DNA of 64,000 nucleotides from Stercorarius parasiticus (taxonomy: Eukaryota; Chordata; Aves; Charadriiformes; Stercorariidae): the NCBI GenBank assembly GCA_013396915.1, contig VWZL01002012.1:124001-188000 (forward strand), given 5' to 3'. Below are positions 22,778 through 33,700 of the stretch, one piece after another (within the stretch, counting starts at the first letter, position 1; the number at the start of each line of letters is the position of its first letter). The notes beneath the pieces are model-generated. The model had not been told where the DNA came from and did no database searches. It saw only the letters and a list, made by a program, of their open reading frames with translations. Position numbers and translations under genes: made by a program.

Positions 22778-25700
22778 CTGCAGAAGAAAGCACACATTCA
22801 GTCAGCAACCAAGATAATGAATCTTGCAGAAACAGATGTTTTGCTCTCATGTCTGTTTTAAATGTGGAGAAATAAGCCCACAGGTGAGAAGGATGGTCAA
22901 GGTGAGACAGCCTGTCTATTACTGCAAGCGTAGAGTTAGGCCTCTGCTGTTGGCATGGGTTGCCCCCTTTGGCTTTTGAGATAGTGCATTCAAAATAGCC
23001 CCTCTGGGAATGCTGCTGCTAAAGCAAAAACTCTTCCTTCTGCACCATGGAGACAGAAACCAAGCCCTGGGCTCCCTGCTGCTTCCCCACACTCTTCTCT
23101 TAAGGACAAGACAATTCCCAGCAAGCTTCCTGCTCCCAGTGCAGGTGTGGACACACCAGGGAAGGCGGCAAGACCCCCAGAAAGCAGTTTCTCAAACTGC
23201 AAGATCGATTCATATGTAATAGACAAGATTAGATAAGAGGACTTACCTAAAATTAGATTGCAAATTGCTGTTCGTGCCATTTTAATGTTCTGAAAAGATC
23301 CCAAAATATGAATTTTCCTGTAAAAAGCAGTCAAAGTAGCATTAGTTAATGGAAAACACCTCCATTAGTTAATAGAGCATCTAAGTTGGAGGTGAGAGAT
23401 GACCATAGAATTTCAGATGAGTGAATTCCTTTTCTACAATTGTAATTAAAAAAACCAAATGCTCAAAAGCAGGCAACCTACAACATAGAACCTGTGCACT
23501 TCAAAATCCTTTCTAAAATAGATTTTACAATTTGTAAGTTCAGTGTAGCAGCTTTAGGAGGAAAACATTGTTGCGGGGTTGGTGGGTTCAACTTTATTCA
23601 CAAGAAGGAATTCTTATGCTGTCTAGAATCATTTGATTCCAGGTGTGCTGGCGATACTGTCATCGTTCTCAAAAGGTCAAATAAATAAGCAGTTAGCACT
23701 CATTAAAAAAAAGCACTTAAATCATTTGTCTTACTAATGCTCTGCCAGTTTCAAAAAAATTCAAGTCATCTTTCTTCCTGGAAGGGGACATTAATTTAGG
23801 GATTGTGCTCTGCCTAGAAGGAAAAAAGTCAATACTTACGCATCAGCAAGAACTATTCGTGTCCTGGTTACGTTTTCTATAGTGAATTTTGTTTTTCCAC
23901 CTTTTCCTGCTATTCTCCCTATTGCTCTTGACAGATGATCTCCTTTCAAAGGTTTGACTAAAAAGAGAGTAACACTCAGTAAAACAGCAGTGGTGTGCAT
24001 TTCTGTAACGCTTCCCTTGTTCACATTACTGGAAACAACTCATTTTAAGTAATACAAAGGCAGCTTTGCTATAGGTGAAATACATTTGTAGATGTATTCA
24101 CATATGGGACTGGAAGTGAAAGTCACATCCAGTGGTACAGGACCGGGGCATCAGAGACATTCTCATACAGAACTGTAATGCAAGGCAGTCTCTTCATTAC
24201 TGAGCAATTAAGATTGAGGGGAAGAAACAGAGTGCACGCAATTAACACCAGTAGAAGTGAAATGAATCACATTTAAACGCCACTCTCCTTGGAGCCTGCT
24301 ATAGGAAATAATAAATGTTTCTGCTGCCCGTTTCCCACCCCTTGCTGTCAGGACAGTGGGAGGGACAAAGCCCATTCCAGTTTAAAAATCTAGTGGATAT
24401 GTATTCCCCAAAAGACTCCATGTTTCCTGTAAGTTTAAAACAATGTTTACACTGTGACAAGAAAAATCCAATCAACCTGACAAAGTGACAGTGACCTGCT
24501 TTTAAGGCTGAAGGTTTGGGGGGTTTTGTTGGGACATCTTAACAAAAAAGACAACTCTTTCAAGCCACCTGTACATAGACAATAATTCTATGCATTGGCA
24601 CGAAGGTTTTCCTGATCCCTGGGGACAAGTGACACAAGTGGAGCAGGGGAAAAAAAAAAAAACAACGCAAAAATGTACTTGCAGATGGTACACATGACTA
24701 CGTGAATACCGCAGCAGAAACTACTTACCATCTGTAACTTCAAACGATTCTAGAAAAAGATCGTCTAATCTGATGAGAGCAAGAGCATCCTAAAATATTA
24801 AGAGATTTGTTACTAGCATGAGTGTTACAGTACCACAACAGAATTGCAAGCTTACATGTTTTCTTTACACATATAAACAGATGACATCAGTAGTATTTCT
24901 CCACTTAACATATCAAACAATGGTCAGCTAAAGTTAGTTCAGCTATATTTTCAATAGCAATATAAGTTGACTTCCGCTCCAGTCACAAGTTCAAACAAAT
25001 TTATTTCTAGAAAACCACCTAAAGATTTTATTTCTTTCTTACTGTAATTTGCAGCGAGGCCAAAGGCTTCATGCAAGCAAATTCCAGCAATCTCACAATC
25101 GAGCTGTTGGGAGACTCACCTCTACTTGAAACCCAAGTATAAATGCTTTCACAAAATCAGCTGCTTTCGTTAGAGCACTGAGGTCCTTTGTCTCTTTACA
25201 AGTCTGCAAGACAAGAAGTTACGTTTGCAAATTAAGACCATGCAAATAGGATCAGGACTTGAAAAATCTAAGAGGTGAAGGCTAACCATTAAAAAGCCAC
25301 ATTTAGGTAGTGCTCCTATATTGTGTTTTGCTGAAAGACCCAAGTGATAAACTTTGTGCTTGCTTATAATGTTGACCCTCAACTACCAGAACGCACCAAC
25401 TACCACAGCCTGTGTTTGGAGGGGAGGGAAAAGAGAAAACTACTGAAAACCCCCAACACCAATGGCTGAGGAGAAACTTTTTTATTAAACACACACACAC
25501 ACACCCCCACACACCCCCCTCAAAACCCCCAACTAAACTGCAATGCGGGACAGCAGAGTAAGACAGAAGGATGATGGCAGGAGACAGCTTGAGGAGGGAA
25601 GGTTATTCTAATGACAATATCCCACAGATAGTCTAGCAGGTGATTAGAATCCCAGACAGGTTCAGTAACACATATGGGACAAGATAAACAAAGATATTTG

Positions 25701-27399
25701 AAACAGGAACAAATCAACCTCACAAAGATGCAAATATTGGAGTGTGTTAAGTTTTATACTTCATTTCCCCCCAGCAGAGGCCACGGGATTTGCTGCCAGA
25801 GGGCGTTTTTTCAGCTCATGTTCTAAAATTGGGCCAAAGCCTTCCTCTGCTACCAGTGGAAAAGTTTGTGCACATCTGTGTTTACAGATCCTAACAGGGA
25901 CAACTTAGAAAAGAGCAGTCTTTGAAGCTGTAAGAAAAGGAAAGGAGGAAAGAATAATTAAGGAAGGTAATTATGTTAATGCCTGTAATGTCAAAGGTAT
26001 TCTGAAATGTCATCTACAGCTTCCACACCACATCAAAGAAATCACAAAAACTGATTTCAAAGTTTTCAACTGTTTTGTACTCATGATAGATATGGGCAAA
26101 ATTCAATCAGCTTGATCAAGAACCTGCTTTTCGAGCAGTCATCACTCCATATCAGAAAGTGGGGTTAAAATCCGTGGTTTTTCACCTGTATAGTAATCAG
26201 TGGAACTGCAAATGTTCCTAACCTTCCTTCAAGTTATTTCTAGGAAGCATAAATAAGCGCTAGGTCTGCCACCTTTCCTAATAATTTGGCCCACTTGTCA
26301 CTAACGATACAATTTTTTTTTCTTCTAGTTGCTACCATCAAACCTGCAGTAAGATTTCAAGGTTAGGAAGCAAAATTACTGTTGGTGTCTGTATTTTCAC
26401 CATTACATTATAAGATCTCATACATCAACATTGCTAATACAGTAACTCATCTGTCAAAGGTGTAACATGAGCTTTGGATATATATATACTTAAAACCAGC
26501 TAGTCTGGATATTCCTGAGGAGTAAGAATGAAGAATGCGCATCTACAGGATTTACAATTATACACTGGTATCTCTACCCTAAGCTATTTCAGTGCAATCC
26601 ACTAAGGAAAAATCACAAGCTATTAAACAACAGGCCTTTATCTTCTGCCACAAAGAAGACATTAGAAAATTCGGTGTCCCCACTCAAAGGACACTGTTAG
26701 CTCAAAATTGTCACGTAAGTACCTAGTAGCCTTAAAAATCTGAAAAACATTGCATTCCAAAATCATTAACAAACAGACTGAGATTCTTCCATAGTTCTCA
26801 AGTATGTAATTTTCTCCTATAAAAATCGAATAAAATCCAAAACAACCACACAAAACCCCACCAGTTTATGCTGGTAAGAAGAGATTTAACGCTTTCAAAT
26901 TTTACCGACATTAACGGTTTGCTTCTAAGCAGTCACTGAAAGATTTTATTTTGACCCCCAGTGACGGTTTTCTGGTTAGGTCAAACTATGCAGTTTCCCT
27001 TTTCCCAGGCATTATGTGGGATTCCGAACCCTTCCCTGATCTTTAACAGACGGGACAGGGACACCCGCGAGGAGAAGCTCCGCGTTTCAGGTACCGGCGG
27101 GGCAAGCCGGAGAAGGAGCTTATTTTACCTTGATTTCAACGTTTCTTGTTTTCAAGTTAAACCTGATTTGAAGCTGCAAGTGCTCCACGATCGGCGTGAA
27201 TATTTTCATCCAGTTCTCTTTTAACGGAGTGTACCTGTTGGCCGGCACCGCAACCTTCCGCAGCTCGCCTTTCCCGACCTAGCCGGAGGTGGGGTGGGGG
27301 TGNCGTCTCCGTGGAGGTCCCCGCCGCCCGCCGTTTCCTCCGTCTCCGCTTGGACAAGACGCTGGTGAAGCCGCCCTCAGCCGCCGCCTCAGCCTCCAT
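22710..27399 (-). CDS. PNO1: PNO1, KH-domain 40S assembly factor (partner of NOB1); 5' part broken by an unresolved base
   Basis: Nuclear/nucleolar KH-domain protein (yeast Dim2/Pno1) that binds the 3' end of 18S pre-rRNA in pre-40S particles and works with the NOB1 nuclease. Minus-strand exons in transcript order: 27399-27304 (ATG, 32 codons), 27278-27129, 25203-25120, 24789-24729, 23957-23840, 23317-23247 and 22777-22710 (TGA). Exons 2-7 join in frame and give 183 residues, starting [18 protein letters not shown] and ending SRAAERF, against a human protein of about 252. The KH domain with GKGG ([17 protein letters not shown]) is in exon 5. The ATG sits in a strong context (gccATGG). Between exons 1 and 2 a single N at 27303 replaces unknown sequence. 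An in-frame TAG directly precedes exon 2 and fits the acceptor ctag, so an intron or gap is required there. About 35 N-terminal residues relative to human are probably missing. Confidence 0.95.
23247..23317 (-). CDS. PNO1: PNO1 exon 6 ([20 protein letters not shown])
   Basis: 71 nt between gctttttacag and gtaagt. It completes the KH domain. Confidence 0.97.
23840..23957 (-). CDS. PNO1: PNO1 exon 5 (KH domain GKGG loop)
   Basis: 118 nt between ctctttttag and gtaagt. It encodes [20 protein letters not shown] and the following [18 protein letters not shown], the RNA-binding core. Confidence 0.97.
24729..24789 (-). CDS. PNO1: PNO1 exon 4 ([20 protein letters not shown])
   Basis: 61 nt between taatattttag and gtaagt. 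It matches the human protein except Val for Ile near the end. Confidence 0.96.
25120..25203 (-). CDS. PNO1: PNO1 exon 3 ([17 protein letters not shown]...)
   Basis: 84 nt between cttgtcttgcag and gtgagt, reading to ILGFQVE. Confidence 0.95.
25204..27128 (-). other. PNO1: PNO1 intron 2
   Basis: 1.9 kb of AT-rich sequence with a CA-repeat/C-rich stretch at 25490-25518. Nothing else was recognised. Confidence 0.85.
25490..25518. repeat. (CA)n microsatellite grading into a C-rich run
   Basis: AC dinucleotides followed by CCCCCACACACCCCCC-type sequence, inside PNO1 intron 2. Confidence 0.9.
27129..27278 (-). CDS. PNO1: PNO1 exon 2 ([17 protein letters not shown] region)
   Basis: Encodes [18 protein letters not shown] through [12 protein letters not shown], ending at donor gtaaaa. 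The 5' edge is placed at the ctag acceptor because the same frame is closed by that TAG. The exact edge is uncertain owing to the nearby N. Confidence 0.85.
27303..27303. other. Single unresolved base (N), probable gap inside PNO1 exon 1/intron 1
   Basis: The PNO1 reading frame and the expected exon 1 donor are both lost at this base, so it probably stands for a gap rather than one nucleotide. Confidence 0.8.
27304..27399 (-). CDS. PNO1: PNO1 exon 1 (5' part, truncated at the N)
   Basis: 32 codons from [20 protein letters not shown] to TSTET. The acidic start, the GGFTxV motif and the basic run resemble the N-terminus of human PNO1 (EEGFTQVTRK). No donor is visible before the N at 27303. Confidence 0.75.
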
Positions 27400-27558
27400 G
27401 GCGGGGCAGCCGTTAAAGCGGGGCGAAAGTTGGGGCGCGAGCCCACGTGCCCTCCCTCCTCCCTTAACGGCCCCAACGGAAGGAGGCTGGTGGCGGCGGC
27501 GGCCGCTCCTTCCGCTTCCTGCCGGGCCCAGAGCGCGGTCGGGCGGCGGCGGGGCGGG
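27400..27558. promoter_or_regulatory. Divergent CpG-island promoter of PNO1 and WDR92
   Basis: 159 bp between the two opposed ATGs, very GC- and CpG-rich with no TATA box. Motifs seen: MYB-type TAACGG at 27465-27470 and CAACGG at 27474-27479, plus a minus-strand TAACGG at 27415-27410; E-box CACGTG at 27444-27449; ETS-type CGGAAG and AGGAAG on the minus strand at 27514-27509 and 27520-27515. The E-box fits a ribosome-biogenesis gene. Transcription start sites cannot be placed from sequence alone. Confidence 0.85.
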
Positions 27559-27744
27559 ATGGCGGCGGGGCTGGACCGGCCGCAGGTGGTGTCTCACGCC
27601 CAGCAGGCGCTGAACTACACCCTCTTCGACTGCAAGTGGGTGCCCCGCAGCGCCCGGCTCCTCTGCCTGGGCAGCGCGGCGCGGGGCAGCGGCCTGCTCC
27701 AGCTCTACGAGCTGCGGGGAGGGCGGCTGGCGCTGCTGCGGGAG
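27559..27744 (+). CDS. WDR92: WDR92 exon 1 (with true ATG)
   Basis: 62 codons from [20 protein letters not shown] to LALLRE, then donor gtgagg. Blade 1 includes FDCKWVP and LQLYE, as in human. Confidence 0.95.
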
Positions 27745-30700
27745 GTGAGGCCCGGCCGGCCGGGGAAAACCAGGAGAAAAACACCCTGCTTGGGCACGGT
27801 TCGACTGTTAAAGTTGCCGGTGCCGTCACTCGCGCTGGCCTGGGGGGCGCCCGTGGGTGCGTTGTGTTTGGTTTTGGGGGAGGAATTTGTTTTTCCGCTG
27901 CAAATGGGTAGAGACGGCGGCCTCCGAGCATCGTTAGCTAAGCCGGCGTGAGAGGTGTAGGACCATTAAAACGAAGTCTCTGCTTTTCTGTGCACAAAGA
28001 AGTAAATACAAAGCGTAATTGGTGTTTTGAGTGTATTATAAGCCAAATAGGCTACGTACGTGTCCCTGAAATCCACCACCCGTGGGCTCTCCAGAAGCTG
28101 CTGCCGCAGTCTGCGGTTGTGCTGCTTTTTCCTATGTGCTGACACAGAACATATCTTTTTTCTTTTTTTTTTTTCCCCAAAAGATTGAAAAGGCTAAACC
28201 TCTAAAATGTGGAACTTTTGGGGCAACATCACTGCAGCAAAGGTACTTCGCCACGGGAGATTGTGGTGGAATCCTTAACATATGGTGAGCACGTGTTCTC
28301 TCCGAGTGTTTCTGTTTGACACTGTTCATGTCCATTCGGTGGGATGTTTCTGTCGTGGCTGGCTTTTGCATCCAGTGCTCTCTGTGCCGCCCGTGGTTGG
28401 GACCGAGCCCTGAGCTTTGCTGGCTGCTGTATTGGAACCCCTCTGCTTTGTAAAAATAAGGTGAATTCTGCGCAGTGGTTTTATTCAGTGCCTTTCACAT
28501 GCCTCTTCTGTGTACAGCTACAAAAACCTGCTAAAGTTGTAGGTCCTCCTCTGAAAAGAGGCTGGGTTGTTTTTTATTATTTTTGTTATTACTATAATAA
28601 TATTTCCCTTGCCAAGGAACTATCGGTTCTCTTTTGTTGGAATAGCAAGAAGGACATGGATTAGTCACTAGATGAAAGAGAAAATAAATTCTGAAGGATT
28701 CTCAAAGGAGGAGAATCGGTGGGAAAGAACCGTGAAACCTATGGCTGCATGTGACTTTGAAGCTGAAGAGCAGTAGTCAGATCTGGGTGTGGGGTTCAGC
28801 AAATAAGGTCACTTTATATACTTACTGAAAGTAAAGCTAATTGGAGCGTTTTGGTCTGTAGCGTGATTCACTTTGAGCCCAACATGAAAAATTGTTCTTT
28901 AAGGGTAACTGTGGTGAATCCCACAACTGCCTTTACAAATAGGGAAGTCCAGAACTAAGCAAAAACTTTCAGACCAGTCTAAAGCAGTAGCCAGAGAAGG
29001 AATCAAGCAAAAACTTGTGGTTCTTAATAGTGATATCCATATTTTGTTACCGCTGTTATATCCATATTTTGTTCCCACTGTTAATCTGAGCTGATATAAT
29101 TTGTGCTCAAGATGCCTCTTGTTTTTATACGAATCCTGAGTGTCAAGGAAGATACCATATTGTCTGTTCTTTTCTTTCTTGCCTAGGAATTTAGAAGCTC
29201 CTGAAATACCAGTGTATTCTGTGAAAGGTCATAAGGAAATCATAAACAGTATAGATGGTGTAGGTGGCTTAGGAATTGGGGAAGGTGCACCAGAAATTGT
29301 GACTGGCAGTCGAGATGGTGAGTTAGTGAACGCTGAAAGTCTTTTCAGTTATTCCGAGAAAGTATCCCGCAAGCTTTGATGGCAGGGCNNNNNNNNNNNN
29401 NNNNNNNNNNNNNNNNNNNNNNNNNNNNNNNNNNNNNNNNNNNNNNNNNNNNNNNNNNNNNNGGTGGGGGTTGGGTGGGGAGAGAAGAGAGGGCCGGTGA
29501 GACAAAGGCAGGCCGAGAATCGGACACCGTTCCAGAGCCCGGTGTCGGCCATGCCGGCGCCTCCCCTCCCGGCCTACCTCGAGCGCCTCAGCGGCCACCG
29601 GCGGGAAGGNCGGCCGCAGGTGGTGTCTCACGCCCAGCAGGCGCTGAACTACACCCTCTTCGACTGCAAGTGGGTGCCCCGCAGCGCCCGGCTCCTCTGC
29701 CTGGGCAGCGCGGCGCGGGGCAGCGGCCTGCTCCAGCTCTACGAGCTGCGGGGAGGGCGGCTGGCGCTGCTGCGGGAGGTGAGGCCCGGCCGGCCGGGGA
29801 AAACCAGGAGAAAAACACCCTGCTTGGGCACGGTTCGACTGTTAAAGTTGCCGGTGCCGTCACTCGCGCTGGCCTGGGGGGCGCCCGTGGGTGCGTTGTG
29901 TTTGGTTTTGGGGGAGGAATTTGTTTTTCCGCTGCAAATGGGTAGAGACGGCGGGCTCCGAGCATCGTTAGCTAAGCCGGCGTGAGAGGTGTAGGACCAT
30001 TAAAACGAAGTCTCTGCTTTTCTGTGCACAAAGAAGTAAATACAAAGCGTAATTGGTGTTTTGAGTGTATTATAAGCCAAATAGGCTACGTACGTGTCCC
30101 TGAAATCCACCACCCGTGGGCTCTCCAGAAGCTGCTGCCGCAGTCTGCGGTTGTGCTGCTTTTTCCTATGTGCTGACACAGAACATATCTTTTTTCTTTT
30201 TTTTTTTTCCCCAAAAGATTGAAAAGGCTAAACCTCTAAAATGTGGAACTTTTGGGGCAACATCACTGCAGCAAAGGTACTTCGCCACGGGAGATTTTGG
30301 TGGAAACCTTAACATATGGTGAGCACGTGTTCTCTCCGAGTGTTTCTGTTTGACACTGTTCATGTCCATTCGGTGGGATGTTTCTGTCGTGGCTGGCTTT
30401 TGCATCCAGTGCTCTCTGTGCCGCCCGTGGTTGGGACCGAGCCCTGAGCTTTGCTGGCTGCTGTATTGGAACCCCTCTGCTTTGTAAAAATAAGGTGAAT
30501 TCTGCGCAGTGGTTTTATTCAGTGCCTTTCACATGCCTCTTCTGTGTACAGCTACAAAAACCTGCTAAAGTTGTAGGTCCTCCTCTGAAAAGAGGCTGGG
30601 TTGTTTTTTATTATTTTTGTTATTACTATAATAATATTTCCCTTGCCAAGGAACTATCGGTTCTCTTTTGTTGGAATAGCAAGAAGGACATGGATTAGTC

Positions 30701-33700
30701 ACTAGATGAAAGAGAAAATAAATTCTGAAGGATTCTCAAAGGAGGAGAATCGGTGGGAAAGAACCGTGAAACCTATGGCTGCATGTGACTTTGAAGCTGA
30801 AGAGCAGTAGTCAGATCTGGGTGTGGGGTTCAGCAAATAAGGTCACTTTATATACTTACTGAAAGTAAAGCTAATTGGAGCGTTTTGGTCTGTAGCGTGA
30901 TTCACTTTGAGCCCAACATGAAAAATTGTTCTTTAAGGGTAACTGTGGTGAATCCCACAACTGCCTTTACAAATAGGGAAGTCCAGAACTAAGCAAAAAC
31001 TTTCAGACCAGTCTAAAGCAGTAGCCAGAGAAGGAATCAAGCAAAAACTTGTGGTTCTTAATAGTGATATCCATATTTTGTTACCGCTGTTATATCCATA
31101 TTTTGTTCCCACTGTTAATCTGAGCTGATATAATTTGTGCTCAAGATGCCTCTTGTTTTTATACGAATCCTGAGTGTCAAGGAAGATACCATATTGTCTG
31201 TTCTTTTCTTTCTTGCCTAGGAATTTAGAAGCTCCTGAAATACCAGTGTATTCTGTGAAAGGTCATAAGGAAATCATAAACAGTATAGATGGTGTAGGTG
31301 GCTTAGGAATTGGGGAAGGTGCACCAGAAATTGTGACTGGCAGTCGAGATGGTGAGTTAGTGAACGCTGAAAGTCTTTTCAGTTATTCCGAGAAAGTATC
31401 CCGCAAGCTTTGATGGCAGGGCGCAGTCTGCCATCTGAACTAGTTACAGATCTGTTGCAACTAGTTCTTCGTACGCTGTCTTTTCAGTCTTGCTTGGGAC
31501 AAATTTTCTCTAATTCTTTCAGAAGCTGTAGATAAACAAAAGATACTGTTGTCATTGAGCGTGGGACAGAAGGAATGCAAAGCAGCATAAATGCAAAATA
31601 CCGGCTAGAAAAAACATCCTTAACAAATACTTTTGCTTTATTTCTGCTTTATTTTCTTTTCTATCTGCTAAATACAGTCTGGCTTTCTGGAATTGAAAGA
31701 GGTGCTCCTGTGTTTTGAATGATCAGGGTGAAAAGCAAAGGCCTTCCCTGGGAAGGTGAACGCAATGTGGCAGTGTATCCGTAATACAAAATCCATTGTC
31801 CTTCTTTCCCAGGAACTGTGAAGGTATGGGACCCAAGACAGAAAGATACGCCTGTCGCCAATATGGAACCTGTACAGGGGGAAAGCAAAAGGGACTGCTG
31901 GACAGTAGCATTTGGTAATTTATCAGATTATAACCGTTCCTCCCTCTAATATGACTGTGCTTTGAGGACTATAAAAGTATTTCTGGGTGTTACGGAATAG
32001 CTTATTTTGTGTGGACCAATTGGTAGCAGGTTTTGCTTTTCAACGTTGTCAAATGTATGTGGTTTTAATGTGTTTTTCAAAAGAAGCCAGTTTTGTGATG
32101 GCTGGGTTTTGGACTCATTTTCTTATTGCCTTTGGTCAGTCATTTCACAGATCAGCTGTGCAAGCTTTATTTCTCTGCCTAGGAATGTAAAATCGGTATA
32201 TCCAGCTGCGTTGTCCTGATGGAGTGTAAATGTTGCAGTGCATAAGGAACCAGGTGCTGTTGTAGCATAGTTCTAACTATCAAGTGTTAAGGTGTTAATT
32301 TAAGAGAAGATCCTTGAAGCTAAGAGCTAATTAAAGACCATAGAGATGCTTGATGTGTGCTCTGCATTTTTCCTTTGGAGAGAACAAGTGGACTGTGTTC
32401 TACACAAGCTGGTATTTCTGGATTAGCTCCATTTTTGCCTCTAGAGTCAGGGAGTGAGTTTTACAAACTGCTGATAAGTGGATGGATTATAATAACAAAA
32501 TTGATAGTAGGGAGAGGACATTTCTTGGCAAGTAGGTGTAATTGTAACGCTCGTTGCTATTGATACCTTTTGTTTTCTGCTTTGACAAATGGAGAAAAAA
32601 GTGGACATGTATTTTCTTCAGCTTCCTTTTGAGTTACTGAAACTTGAGCCAAGGCCAGGTTCATCTTGAACTATGTGCCCTGGGCCAACCTCTTTCAGAC
32701 ACTGCTGTGCTTCCTTGAACCTGTCAGCTGGGAGTTCCTGGAGGCAGGCTTCTGCATCTGCCTGGTGATGGCCGTGGTAGTGCGCAGGGCCTCCCTGTGA
32801 GTCTGGGTCTGCAGAATAGGCTTCTTGTCCCACTAACATTTCACGCTTGAGAGGCTGGTTAAGGAACCGCTTTCTGCTGTGGTGCTGTCTGGGGAGCATG
32901 GCCTAACAGCAGATGAAGATTTAAGAGAAGGAATGTATTCGTATGGGTTTACAAGACCAGTGTGCAGTACTTTGTGTGGTTAAGGTTGTACTTGGCAGGG
33001 AGAGTAAGAATTTTATTCATATTTTTAAAAGAAACAGACTGTCAATTTTGAGGCTATATTTTCTATACTTTTCAGGTTTGAAAATCAGACTGTTTATTAA
33101 ATCTTAATATCCCAATAGTAATATTTTTCTGGCATAAATGTAAGTTGAAATTGCAGGTTTAGGAGGTCTGAAAGTTACGGCCTAAAGAGGGTTTCTGTAT
33201 TCTAATTAATTCTTTCTCCAGGGAATGCTTACAATCAAGAGGAACGTGTCGTATGTGCTGGATACGACAATGGGGACATTAAATTATTTGACTTAAAAAC
33301 CATGTCACTACGATGGGAGACCAACATTAAGAATGGGGTAAGGAAACTGTAAAAGTATTTTTCATTCCAGCGTCTATGCAGGGTGGAAAAATTAAAAGGA
33401 GTTTGTCTACTTGAAATCTTTCCAGAAGATATTTCTGCTGAGATTGTACCAAGGAATCGTTTTCTTTAAGTTCACCAAACTGTACCCCTCGAGTTCTTGG
33501 TCTGGATAGCATGGGGTATTCTTCAGTGGGTTCATGTTTTCAGATGATTTTGTTATTTCCAAATTGGTGATGTTGTCACTGTAAAAATAACCAATGATTA
33601 ATATGTATTTACAAATCATAAAACCCTAATTTTTTTAGCAGTAGCTAAATTTCAAGGCTGAATGTATTTTTTTTATATTTCCAGGTTTGCAGTGTGGAGT

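Larger units (their letters stand above)
22778..25119 (-). other. PNO1: PNO1 introns 3-6 (interleaved with exons 4-6)
   Basis: Introns 22778-23246, 23318-23839, 23958-24728 and 24790-25119. Ordinary AT-rich intronic sequence; no RNA gene or repeat was recognised. Confidence 0.85.
27577..29388 (+). repeat. Direct duplication, copy 1 of the WDR92 exon 1-3 block
   Basis: 1,812 bp matching 29611-31422 at a constant offset of 2,034. Only three differences were noticed by eye: 27921 c/g, 28263 g/t and 28272 t/a. It ends exactly at the N run. Best read as a false duplication or unmerged haplotype. Confidence 0.95.
29611..31422 (+). repeat. Direct duplication, copy 2 of the WDR92 exon 1-3 block
   Basis: Begins right after the N at 29610, inside exon 1 and without the WDR92 ATG, and runs on without a break into intron 3 and exon 4. 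This copy therefore joins the rest of the gene, while copy 1 joins the promoter. Confidence 0.95.

Noticed and set aside
27157..27597. 146-codon minus-strand open frame over PNO1 exon 1
   Set aside because: Correct only for the PNO1 exon 1 codons. Beyond the N it continues in the wrong frame, and the conserved VPANRYTP frame lies in another register.
27289..27951. 220-codon GC-rich plus-strand open frame across the divergent promoter
   Set aside because: Its start is not an ATG, it crosses an N, and it merely runs into the true WDR92 exon 1 frame. Only the part from the ATG at 27559 to the donor at 27744 is coding.
27577..31422. Real tandem exon duplication giving a longer WD40 propeller in WDR92
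   Set aside because: Including both copies of exons 2-3 shifts the frame, and gaps bound the duplicated block on both sides. Assembly artefact is much likelier.
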